NCBI RefSeq assembly: GCF_028583425.1 | Contig: NC_072801.1 | Location: 25,130,001 to 25,194,000, forward strand | DNA length: 64,000 nt | Direction of reading: 5' to 3' | Origin: Eublepharis macularius | Taxonomy: Eukaryota; Chordata; Lepidosauria; Squamata; Eublepharidae | Part shown: one piece after another, positions 9,990-42,700 of the stretch | Numbering within the stretch: position 1 is the first letter of the stretch | How the letters are laid out: every line of letters starts with the position of its first letter | The notes under the pieces: generated by a model | The model's database searches: none | What the model was told of the DNA's origin: nothing | Seen by the model: only the letters and a program-made list of their open reading frames with translations | Made by a program: the position numbers and the translations under genes

Positions 9990-11810
9990 TACCCAATATT
10001 GCAGAGTTATTTGTTGTATTCTTAGTTAGTGTGAAAAACAGTTCACGTTGAAAAGATCTATTGAGGAGGACTGGTGTGTGTCCCCTCACAGTTTTAGAAA
10101 TGTTTTTCATTTTTGTTAAGGCAACTATATTTCCAAATTGTTTTTCTTCTGCTAGGCTTGTAAGTAATTTTATCTGTCAGTACGTCCTCTGAGATTTTTA
10201 GGTAGCCAGTAAATGGGGTGACTGATCCAATAAGAAGCAATAGCCTTTTCAGCAGCAGGTAAGAAATATATCATCAGGGCAGGATTATTTCTTTTAAGTG
10301 GAAATTTCTGTGTAAGTTTTAAGCTACAGCAATCTGACTCTTGCACACTGGGAGAACTCTTCCGCCTTCCGCTTGACACCCTATCAGGAGTAAACACATG
10401 TGGGTATGGTTTGGGGGTTGGTGGTTTTTTTAAGCTTTCCGAGAAGAGGCACAGGCTGGTTGCACCAAATTAACCAAGCGTACCGTGCAAGGATGATTGG
10501 CACTTGTCAGTAAAATGAAGTTACTGATCAGTAAAGCCAGAACCAGATATAATTTTGAAGTTTGGTCATTAATATTGTTTTCCCAGTAGAGAGTATTTTT
10601 TAAAATCTTTGAACAGGACATTTTGGTCCTGGAGGCAGAAGATCCGAATGGCACCTCCCCTGCTGCTAATTAACTGGGACCCAATCCGCCTGGAAGTTCT
10701 CCAGCGAGCAAAACAGAGACATGCTTGCAGAGATATGCTTTCTGCATTGCTCCTTTCCCTTGCTACAGGGATTGCATAGGAAATGTCCTGGTGGATTGGG
10801 TATTGTGGGCCAAATATATCTCCTGCTCAGTCTTGAACTGATATCACCCAAATTCTGCCAGCTGGGGCTTCTGATTCTTATTTTAACAGCTCACTCGGGC
10901 TATATGGAAAGATACAGGAAATGCACCTAGAGTTTCCTAGAGTCAGTAATATATAGTGATAGGTTTGGGGAGGGAGAGGCATGAAATGTCACCCAGCTTT
11001 CTTGAGTGCATTCCTTCCTGACATGCAGAACTTTAGAACTGGAGCTTTGAATTTCTGCACGACACATTGGGCTCCTGTTAAAGACATAAGGATAGAGCCA
11101 GTTTAAAAACATAAAAAGATGGCAACTCAGTTCACCCAGTTTTCAGTCATTTGATGTTCCCTTCCTACATGGACTGTCTAAGGCTTGAGAGCTGCTTTGG
11201 GATGCTGAAAATGCCCTTGAAATGGTGAATAATATTGTGTGCTACATGTAGAGCTTCTTAGAAACAAATCAATGCAGAAATTAACCCAATTATTGTTTAT
11301 TTTATACATATATGTGTGTGTGTAGACTTTCCAGCCAAAAATTGGTTCCCAAAATGCCTAATGTGATCATGGTATCTCCCCTGCCAGGTAATGGTGGATA
11401 AAAGTGTTGGAGTTTGTGTCAATGGCAAAACTTACTTCACTGATTAGGGAAAAGACATTAGTTACAATTTTGACTGAATGGAAACTGTTTATAGACTTTT
11501 TACATTAAATGGATAATAAGGACTTGATGACATCTGGATTTATGGATTAAGAATCATGAACAAAAAAAAGAGGGCTCTTATGTTTAATTTAGAATAAGAC
11601 TGAAAATGATCCATATTTGTGGCTGAGAAAACTCAATCTGTAGTTTAGTTTAAGGTTTTTTCCCTTTTATTTCATTTTTCACTTGTTTATGTATTGTTAG
11701 TGTGTCTTCTTTTTAGAATGTTGTTTTTTATCTTCTATGTTTGTTGTCTATAGCTTTTATGTTATTGTTTATAGTTTAAATAAAGGAAAATTCCACTTCA
11801 AAATACCTAA
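9990..11810. other. Non-coding stretch, no gene seen
   Basis: No open frame here resembles a known family. A short TG run lies near 11310-11325. The stretch is probably the first intron or the upstream region of the glucosidase gene. Confidence 0.5.
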
Positions 11811-11814
11811 TGTA

Positions 11815-12230
11815 AGGTTCCCCTGCTATTTTGAGCCTATGGGTACCTTTGGAATTCTGACACAAGGTAATGGGGGCAGCCACAAAATGGCTGCTGCAAG
11901 AGGTGGAGCTATCCACAAAATGGCTGCCACGGGAGATAGAACCACAGATAAGGAGGAAGCCCAAGTGGAGGGAAGGATTGAGGTAATTTTTAAAAAAAAA
12001 CTGGGAAAGAAGAGTGAGACAGAATAAAACCAACCTTGTGGTGGCAGCTGCTGCTGAAACATTATTTTAAACTGCACAGCTGATCAGATCTTCAGTGGCC
12101 AATCAGAAACCCTGCTGGACAAAGGCCCCACCTGGTTCCACCCACTTTCTAAAAACATTTGATGGGCACCAAGAAAGGTGTTGGCAGGGACCCTGGCGCC
12201 ATGAGCACCATGTTGGGGAGCCCTGGTCTA
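11815..12230 (-). mobile_element. Same DNA-transposon-like repeat, copy 2 (inverted)
   Basis: This matches the 9660-9985 repeat in the opposite orientation. It contains two copies of CACAAAATGGCTGC about 40 bp apart near 11880-11930. No open frame resembles a transposase. Confidence 0.5.
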
Positions 12231-12279
12231 AAGCAAAGAAGAATGAAAATATTTCTTGGAGAGATGATTGTGTTGTGCA

Positions 12280-12480
12280 TAGAGTTGCCAGCCTATAGGT
12301 GGTAGCTGGAAATCTCCTGGAATCATAAACTATCTCTGGACAATGGAGATAATTCTCTTGGAAAAAATGGCTAGTTTTAATTGTGGATTCTATGACATTA
12401 TGCCCCATTGAGGTCTCTCCCCAGTCCCCACCCCTGAAATCTCCAGGAATTTCCCAACCCAATGTTGGCAACCCTAGTTA
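12280..12480. mobile_element. ~200-bp repeat with GTTGCCA / TTGGCAACCCT ends
   Basis: It begins AGAGTTGCCAGCCTATAGGT and ends CAATGTTGGCAACCCTAGTT, so the ends are inverted repeats. Internal text such as ATCTCCTGGAATCA and ATCTCCAGGAATTTCCCAA recurs at 38305-38515, 38800-39005 and 40300-40465. This is a recurrent non-autonomous element. Confidence 0.6.
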
Positions 12481-13377
12481 TGCATTAGATTAGAAATATA
12501 TCCTTACTATTGAGGCTTGCATCAAATTGTGGTTGCAGAGCACTGGATGAAACCATGCTCAAGCGGACAAGAAATGAAAATATAGTTGCACTTACGGGCA
12601 TTCCTTTTTCTTTAGTACTTCTCAAGTCTTGCCCTGTAGAGCATCCAGTCAGGCAAAAGTTCACAAAAGTTACCTTGGCACAGAGGGCCTTCCCCTGGCA
12701 GCGTCTCAGAGCATCTTGGAAAACACTGCCCTTAGTGGAACAGATCTGCAGGATCCAACCCACTCTTTCTTCATTTCCCTATTAACCAAAGAAATGTCAA
12801 CAGGGCTCAGCTGTGTTAGCCTGTCCCAGCCAAACAACACAGAATGTCTTGCAGGACCTTAAAAGACCAGCCAGGTCATTGAGGTGTAAGCTTTGGCAAA
12901 ACTCAGACCCAGCTCCTCAGATGAATGATGTGTTTTCTCCATTGGCAAATGTCATACCTGAGTATAAAAGCTGTAAACAGTGGGATTGGAAAGGCAACAA
13001 AGTACATGAGCGCCAGCCGTGACATTTCTGCACAAAGCTCAAAGGTCTGCAAGATAAGTTCTGCTAAACATTGTTGGCATTCAGGTGGTCACTGTTTGAG
13101 CTTGTAAAGCATTTGAACCTTGCATGGAAATCTCTGAAGACGGGACCTCCAGTATTTATTTGCATTTCCACCGACAATTTTTTTTTCTGTCTCTGTACCC
13201 CTGTATTACATAGATAACTGCCAACTGAGGACATACCATACATCTGATGAAGTGGGCCGTTTTCCGTGAAAGATAATGCCACCATAAACTTTTATGGTGC
13301 CACATGATTATATATATATATTTATATATTTGTCTCTGTGACATTTATTCCTCTCTTTCTCATCCAGAGTGCAGAAA

Positions 13378-35159
<21,782 letters not shown>

Positions 35160-36685
35160 GGTCACCCCAGTTGTATGAATGTACTGCTGTGAACAAGCGA
35201 GGTCTGTTGCTGTAACTGAGCCTGCAAGGAACTTCTGGGCAGGTTTGCCGCTCCAAGCAGGCTTGCTGTGGCCTCCTCTCCCAAGTCAAGGCTTGCCTCC
35301 TCTTGCGTCTGCCTCAGAAGGAAGCCCTCATTGCTTGTGCGTTTCCAGCCGCAAGTCTCCATCTTGCTTCTGTGCTTAACTCCGTGAGCATCCTTTGCAT
35401 GTTGCCAATTATCCTACGACCCACCCCTCGTGTTGGATGGGGCTTTGTGATTTCATTCAAAAAGGAGAAGAGTCGGTCGTGTTTGCTGGGCTAGAGTTCT
35501 TGGGACATAAGGGGTTTTTTGTACAGCAACCCACAGCCATGATGTGCCACAACTCCTGTAATCCCGACTGTGCTGTTTCACAGAGAAGGTCTATTCGTCA
35601 ATGAGGGAAAGAGGGCTTAGCATGCATTTGAAGGCCCGGGGCGAAACAGATGCAGGTAGTTCCAGTCTAAGGGACCTCAGGGAGGAAGAGGCCGTGGAGT
35701 GCATCTGCTTTTGAGTATGGGGCAAGACGATGCATGGGTCATCGTCTGTTTCGAATGGGTTGTCCAGCATCGCAGCTGTGCGGGCTGGACTTCCGCTGGA
35801 GGGAAGCAGAAAATGCACCATGGCCAAAGTCTCTGTGCCATCCATGCCTGGCCTTTGTACTGCTTGCCAATAAGAGGGGCTGGTATAACGTGCACCCTTT
35901 GTCTCCTTGAAGCGCAGAAATAATCTGTTAACTAAATCCCATCCTACGATGACAAGGTTCCTGGTTCACAGTCCAGAGTCCTGGACAGCTTCCTAACAGC
36001 CTGGTCTCAGTGGTCAATTTTGCCAGTATTGGTGGGAAAGCCAGCTGGTCTTTTGTACCCTTTGTTTTGTTTAGTTCCTTCTGGCAATTTTCACATTATG
36101 CTTGAAGATGCTGAGCAGAGAGATCAAAATCAGTGACCTCGCTCTGGCTGGTAAGGGTGGAGGTCTGTGGCTGCACCTCTGGCTTGTTGTGCAGCAAGAT
36201 GGCAGGGCCACCATGTTTAAAACACGACACACAAAGCACCCGGAGGACCTTTGGCCAACTGGTGAGGCTCTGCCTCAGACAGGTTCGCCCTCAGGATCCC
36301 TCGCAGTGCTGCAGAGGTTGTTGGGATGCAATGTGCAGGGCAAAATCTAGGCCCTTACCTCTCAGTCTCTCATACCTCAGGAAGCAGTTAGGGTGCTCAA
36401 GGCGATTGAGCTCAGCCCTAAACTCACCCTCAGTTTGAATGTCTACGATGCGTTACAAGGCTAAAAAACACCAAACGCTAATCCCCTTTGGTTGCACTAT
36501 TTTTGCACAGAAGGTCTTGTTCCCTTCCCACACAAGCAGAAATTCTCCCTGCTTAACGTTGTCCATCAGCAGATCTCCCCACTTCTAGATACTTTAGAAA
36601 AAATCGATTCTTGGCAGTGCACGTGGTTTTAAAGTTACGTATTATTATTAGGCGACACCTCCTACCCCACCTCATTTCTAGTCCT

Positions 36686-36900
36686 GGGCCGTTTCCACAC
36701 GACTTACCGGCCTCCGGAGTATTGCGTGAAACATGCGGAAGATAGCGTCTTCTCATGTGAAATTGCGCCAGGAAGATGCAATGTCGCGCAAAGCTCCCAG
36801 ATGATAGTGTGTTCCTGGCGCAGTTTCATACGAGAAGACGCTATCTTCCGCATGTTTCACGCAATGCTCCGGAGGCCGGTAAGTCATGTGGAAACGGCCC
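36686..36900. mobile_element. Near-palindromic 215-bp MITE-like element
   Basis: The left end GGGCCGTTTCCACACGACTT faces the right end AAGTCATGTGGAAACGGCCC, and arms of about 85 bp extend inward (ATGCGGAAGATAGCGTCTTC facing GAAGACGCTATCTTCCGCAT). The loop is only about 40 bp. No clear target-site duplication is visible, so the superfamily is open. Confidence 0.85.
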
Positions 36901-37139
36901 TGGTCACAGCATCACCTATGTTCAGGCTGGCATCTCGAACAGTGGAATACTAAACATAGTCCAGTCTACGCCTATTTGGGTTTAGACTGGAGTAACTCTT
37001 CTTAGGATTTCACTGTCTTTTAACTGGATTCCAACATCTTAATGCACTGGAGAAATTATAAGGAGCCGTGTGTGTGTGTGTGTCCCAGACCCTACCTCAT
37101 GTGATAGCCTCTCCGTAGGCTACTGTTTTAGAGTGCTCT

Positions 37140-37200
37140 AGAGGGGTCTTTCATTCACAGGGTTGCCTTAGGTCGGAGGCAACCTGACAGCACATACACA
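37140..37200 (+). repeat. BovB-type 3' tail fragment
   Basis: TTGCCTTAGGTCGGAGGCAACCTGACAGCACATA is the reverse complement, with changes, of the BovB end at 30112-30150. Only the tail is present. Confidence 0.6.
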
Positions 37201-38304
37201 CAGAGCGGGCATGATCCACTGCTGTTTTCTCACTGGAAAAAGCCCCCCTGGTTGCTTCACCACCGCCCCCCATAGGGAAAAAGTGGGTCCCTGTAGTTTT
37301 TCCCCTAGCAGGAAAAAAGCTGGGGGTGGGGGCAGGTTCTAGTAAGAAACCTTCAGGGGAATAAAGGGTTATAGGTTCTCCCTCCGATGCAGTTCTCCGT
37401 CTTGCTAAAACAATCCTGACAGCCGAAGAGATCACGTAAACCCCTTACATCCACAGACAGCTGAACGGACATAAGGTTTTTGGATGTGTTTGTGAGGTGA
37501 AGAGGTTTGGGGAAAGAGGATTTGGGGACGCTGGATTTTTTAAAATCAATACATCTCGATTCTTTTCTGTATGTATTTCTGTGTCGATAAAGAAAATATA
37601 AAAGATGAAACTGAAAGTCCTCAACCTATCAGGTGTGTTTCTTTGGAGAACGGTCTGAACTGTTGAGCGTATCATCCTGATCTTCCCAGGCAGCAGGTTT
37701 TCAAAACTTTTTGTCGGTTGAGGGACCCCCGAGTATCTGCTGTGGAATCCCTGTATGCTGCAGAGAATTCTGGGACACTTTCTGGGGCATAGATTCAGTG
37801 CTGGCAGGGCACTGGCTAGTTGGGATCTCACAGTCACATTTAAAACACACTGCAGCACCACCTGCCGGGGTAGCAGAGGGCACATTTGTCTGCCATGACT
37901 GGTTTTCCTATGGTCTTCAAAGCGCTGGGGAACCTCTAACCCAGAACACACGGGAAACAACAGTTCTGAGAAACTATTGGTGAGAGATATGAAGTATTCC
38001 TTCTGATAGCCTTTTAAGAAAAATCAAGGCCGAACAGTACACATGTGCGATCACTATAATGGGGTGGTGGTGGTGGATTGGGTCAGTTGTTCTTTCTCAG
38101 CCTAATCTACCTCACAGGGTTGTTGTGAAGATAAAACAGGAGGAAAGGATGGTGTTGTAATCTGCTTTGGGTTCCTATTGGGAAGAAAATGCAGTAAGAG
38201 TAAATTAAAAAATAGAATGTGGAAGGTGAAAAACCCCAAGGAAAATAGCATTTTAAGAAATGCTTTGTAATGACTTTCCTCCCACGTAGATCCCCCTCTT
38301 CTGT

Positions 38305-38515
38305 TAAGGCTGCCAACTCGAGGTCGGGAAATTCCTGAAGATTTGAGGTTGGAGCGTGGGGAGGGCAGGGTTTTGGAAGAGACCTTGGCAGCAAATAATG
38401 CCATACAGTCCCTCATCCATAGCAGCCCTCTTCTCAAGAAGCCTTGATTGCTGTCTCCTGGAGATCATTGGCAATTCCAGGTAGAGGTTGACAATGCTAG
38501 AACACCCAGCTAAAT
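38305..38515. mobile_element. ~200-bp repeat (GTTGCCA-type), copy 2
   Basis: Left text GGCTGCCAACTCGAGGTCGG and right text CCTGGAGATCATTGGCAATTCCAGG match the family at 12280-12480. No coding frame is present. Confidence 0.6.
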
Positions 38516-38799
38516 CAGCCAAATCACACATTTGACAAAATGAGCGACTGCATTTGTGATTCTTATGTAGCTACGAAAAGCCACACAAGTGACCCATGAA
38601 AAAGGCAAACAGGAGGCTAGTGTTGCCTTTACAGGCTAACAATGTTTATTCAGGCATACATGTTGGTGGACTTCATATGCAATGCAAGAATCGTTGCCAT
38701 GCAGATATTTTTATGTAAGAGAACAAAGGAAAATAAAAGTGTCACCGAAATTGCAAGATGCACATAACTATGTACAATTAAAACTGAATCAAGCTGATA

Positions 38800-39005
38800 G
38801 TGTTGCAACTCTTTGCTGGCGAATTCCTGGCGATTTAGAGATGAAGCCTGGGTAGGGCATGGTTTGGGGAGAAGGACCTCAGTGTGGTATAATGAGATCG
38901 AGGCCACCGTCCAAAGCTGCCATTTCCTTCAGGAAGACTGATCTCTGGAGATCACTGGTAATTTCGGGAGATGTCCAGGCCCCATCTGGAGGTTGGCAGC
39001 CTAAG
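38800..39005. mobile_element. ~200-bp repeat (GTTGCCA-type), copy 3
   Basis: It begins near GTGTTGCAACTCTTTGCTGG and ends CATCTGGAGGTTGGCAGCCT, with TCTCTGGAGATCACTGGTAA inside. It is the same family as 12280-12480. Confidence 0.6.
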
Positions 39006-39164
39006 AATCAAGAGACCATTTGTGCTAAACCAGACCTTATCACACCCATCTATCATGGATAAGGAGCACCGGGTTGTTAAAAGACAGGGGACACCTGGAA
39101 CAAGTCTCTGCATCTGAGGAAGCGAGCTCTGGCTCGCAGGAATAAACTTTTGTTGTTAGACTAT

Positions 39165-39250
39165 GTTCCTAAGTACACTTTCCTAGGAATAAACCTCATT
39201 CAATAAAGTAAGGCTTACATCTGACTAGACAGACCTGTTTAGGATTGTAC
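39165..39250. repeat. Hairpin-type interspersed repeat
   Basis: TAAGTACACTTTCCTAGGAA and the later TCAATAAAGTAAGGCTTACA and GTTTAGGATTGTACTT match the family at 33915-33990. It lies just upstream of the INTS1 CpG island. Confidence 0.5.
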
Positions 39251-39269
39251 TTTAGTTTTTAAGACGCCG

Positions 39270-39760
39270 CAGCTCCCGGGGAATCTTTTCCTTTAAAGCG
39301 GCTGCAATACCAGATCTTCCCTGTGGGTGGCGGTGCGGCGTCTCACTTTTTCCCTTCTCGTTTGACGGCCGGCGGCCGAGAGGGCGCAGTTCCGCCTCCG
39401 GCCCGAAAGGTGGCGCCAACTGGAACGTAAAGCAAGGAAACCTCCGCCGAGACTTTTGGGCCGTCTGATTCCTGGTCAAAGGCCAGACTCCGCTGCCGCT
39501 TCCGGGATTTCTCCCGAATTATTTTTTTAAACCGCTGCCCTAACAGAGCCTCTGACCGAATGTGGAACGGGAAGACGGAGGAAAGCTTCAGCCCGCCTCC
39601 CTTTCCCTTGACGTCACACTCCTAGCTCCGCCCATCAAGCGTGCCCCCGTCAGGCCCCGTCCCCCCAGCAAGATGAACCGGCCGAAGCCCGCGGCCGCGC
39701 GCCGCCCCAGCGCGGTCGCCAAGCCCTCGGGTGAGTGGAATGGGGGTGCGCGTGCACGTA
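39270..39760 (+). promoter_or_regulatory. CpG island and promoter region of INTS1
   Basis: CpG-rich sequence starts at about 39270, runs through the first coding exon and fades after 39760. An ETS-like site (GCTTCCGGGA) is at about 39499. There is no TATA box close to the start. The position directly before the INTS1 ATG, with no other gene between, supports its role. Confidence 0.75.
39673..39730 (+). CDS. INTS1: INTS1 first coding exon
   Basis: The ATG follows CCCCCAGCAAG and the exon encodes MNRPKPAAARRPSAVAKPS, close to the known vertebrate N-terminus. The donor is TCGG|GTGAGT in phase 1, and exon 2 resumes with HPPPGDFIALGSKGQ. A basic N-terminal stretch fits a nuclear protein. Confidence 0.95.
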
Positions 39761-42700
39761 CCGTGCCCCCCTTTTTCTGCAAGGCGGGGTCCTTGGGAAG
39801 CCCTTCTGGGGGTCCATTCAGCGCTTGGGGGATCGAATTGTTAATATCATTACTACTGTTCGTGAAAATGGATTGGAGCTGCTCCCGCTCCCTTTTCGTG
39901 TCCCAAATGGTCCAGTTTTTGCAAGCCTCACAACAGCCCTGCAAGGTAGGAATGGGCTGGGGCTTGGTCTTCAAGGCTGGTCGGAGTTATTTCTCATCCC
40001 TGAAAAGGCCGTGCCTCCACAAATCCGGCCTCAAACATTTACACTTGGCCGCTGGGAAGTGCTGTGGTGCCCATGTAGAGCCGGACTGGCTCAGCTGCCA
40101 CTTTCCTAGGGCAAGCTCTGTAAATCCGGCACATATTTAAGGGCATGTTTGTTCTTGGAGTCAAAGGACTGGCGCAAGCATAAGAACCCTCTCTTGTTTT
40201 CCACTCTCCCAGCCCTCCCAAAAGTCAATTTCACTGGAATTTCTTTATTGAAAGGAGGAGTGATCCTTGCTAAAAGACAGCTGCTTGGTCGATTTTACTC
40301 TTTGCAAGGCGATATTCCAGAATTACAACTGACCACCATACTGCGCAGATCAGTTCTAGATGAAATGGCTGTTTTGGAGGGTGGACTCTTTGGCATTATA
40401 CCCCACTGAGCGCCCCCCCCCCCCAATCTCTACGAATTTCCCAACCCAGAGTTAGCAACCTTGGAGATCCCTGTTAAACTAACAAAGCCATGATAGTTTG
40501 CTGCCTGTGCAGAATCCGTAGGCAGGTTCTTGCTTGTACGTTCCATGGGGTGATGAAGATTTCCAGTGCCCTTATTACACCATAGCAGAAGCCCCACTTT
40601 GCCTGAGGTCCTGTTGTGTGAAATCCTAATGGCCATCTTGACCAATGCAGCCTTCCTACAACAGCTTGCTGTAAGCAGTTGTTATTTCTGAGGTTTTTTC
40701 AGGGATAGCTGTATTATTCTTTTTTTCCAGGGAAGACTCCAAAAAGCATCCCAGCAGACTTCTAATTTCTGCTGATGGCTCTCTGATTTTTCTTCCAGGT
40801 CACCCGCCTCCGGGAGATTTTATCGCCTTGGGTTCAAAAGGCCAGGCCAGTGAAACGAAAGCGACTGCCACCCTGCTCAAGCCCACTTCGGCGGGATTGC
40901 CCTCAGAGCGCAAGAGAGACGGCTCGGCCAGCTTGTCCAGTTCTTCCGGGCTGACCAGCTTGGCCAAGCGCCCCAAGATCTCCTCTACGCCCCCACTCAG
41001 TGCTCTGGGACGCTTGGCAGAAGCCGCAGTAGCTGAGAAACGGGCAATTTCACCCTCCATAAAGGAGCCATCTGTGATCCCCATTGAAGGTAAAGAAGAA
41101 GGAAAAGTTGCTTTCTTAATGTTTTTATTTGCTGTGTATTAGTTTGCTTCATATATACCCGTTTTCTACCCAGTGAGGACCCAAAATGGCTTATAGCCTC
41201 CTCCATTCTATTCTCACAACAACAGTCCTGTGCAGTAGGCTACACTGCAAGTGTTTGACTGGTCCAGGGTCACCCAATAAGTTTCCATGGCAGCGTAAGG
41301 GTTCGAACCTGGATCTTTCAGATCCTGGTCTGGTACTCTAACCCGTACACCACACTGCCTTTCTTTACCCAAAACTGTATCCTAATTTTTTTATGTATTC
41401 AAAGATTTATACCCTATTTTTCTCCCCACTGGGGACCCAAAGTAGCTTTACAGTATCATTCTCTTCTCCATTTCATCCTCACAAACAACCACCTTGTAAG
41501 GTAGGCTAGGCCGAGAGAGAGTGATTGACCCAAGGTCACCAGTGAGTTTCTATGGAAAAGTAAGCCTTTGGAAACTCACAATAACACCAGAACAATGGAC
41601 AACGATTTAGGCGTCGAAACTCTTCAACTCACCAGTAATTAACACCAGACTACAGACTTTTAAAATTATAACCCATTGGTACTACACTCTAAAAAGACTA
41701 GCTGAAATAACATCCCAATATTCCCTACCTTGCTGGAGAGAATGTGGGGAAATCGCTACATATGCCCACTGTTGGTGGAAGTGCAGCAAGATAGATCAGC
41801 TGTCTTTTGGAAGGAAGTTTTGAACTACATATCTCAAATAACTAACTATACAATCCCTTCATACCCACAGTTAATTTTTTTGGATTTATGGCAAGATACA
41901 ACCCCCCCGGTATTAAAACAAGAACTTATTTCGAGTCTTTTAATTGTAGCAAAAACTGCAATCACAGCAAAATGGAATGCAAAAACAACCCCGACAATAG
42001 ACCGATGGTTTGCTAAAATCTGGGACCATCTTACAATAGAAAAAATTACAGATCGTATCCAATATTCAATTGACAACATTAAAACAACAAATTTTTATGA
42101 AAAATCGATGCCTTTTATCAACTTACTACTAAAAACGACATACAATCATCCAACACATTATACCGAATAATATTAGAAACATAATTAGAGGGGAGGAAGA
42201 ATTAGAAATCTTATAAAATCTAATGTCAAATCTCTTACTTGATAAAAAACAAAATTGTAAACAATCCAATTTGTATTAAAGCATTGTGTATGTTTATGTA
42301 TTGATGTAACCCTATATGTAATAGTGTTAAAGAGAGTATGTAAATGTTTTGGAGGAAATTTAATTTTAAAATTTAAAAGTAAATTTAAAAGAAAAGTGAG
42401 GCTTTGAACCTAGTTCTCCCAGTTCATAGTCTGACACTCTAACCACTGCCTTGCCCTCTCAATCATTTCTGGATCCTCGAGGCATATTTAAAGCACTATG
42501 TTAAATAACAAGTATGCTTTGTGTGGTTGTGTGGGTTCAAACTTTGGGCAATAGGAACTTGAGACACATTTCTCTGTGTTTTATTAAAGGGATAGTGGGG
42601 CCTCCTTTTAAGCAGCCCCCAAATCTCTATAATATTTATTTGAGTTGGTTAAGAGGAAGAAAGTTAACTGGCCTGTGATTGGTTGTCAACCCTAAGCCAT

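Larger units (their letters stand above)
35160..37366 (+). other. GAA-like 3' UTR and downstream flank; end not fixed
   Basis: Sequence after the stop at 35157-35159 has no long coding frame. The first canonical AATAAA that I found downstream is at 37360-37365. A transposon (36686-36900) and a BovB tail fragment (about 37140-37200) lie before it, so an earlier non-canonical signal is just as likely. Confidence 0.4.
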
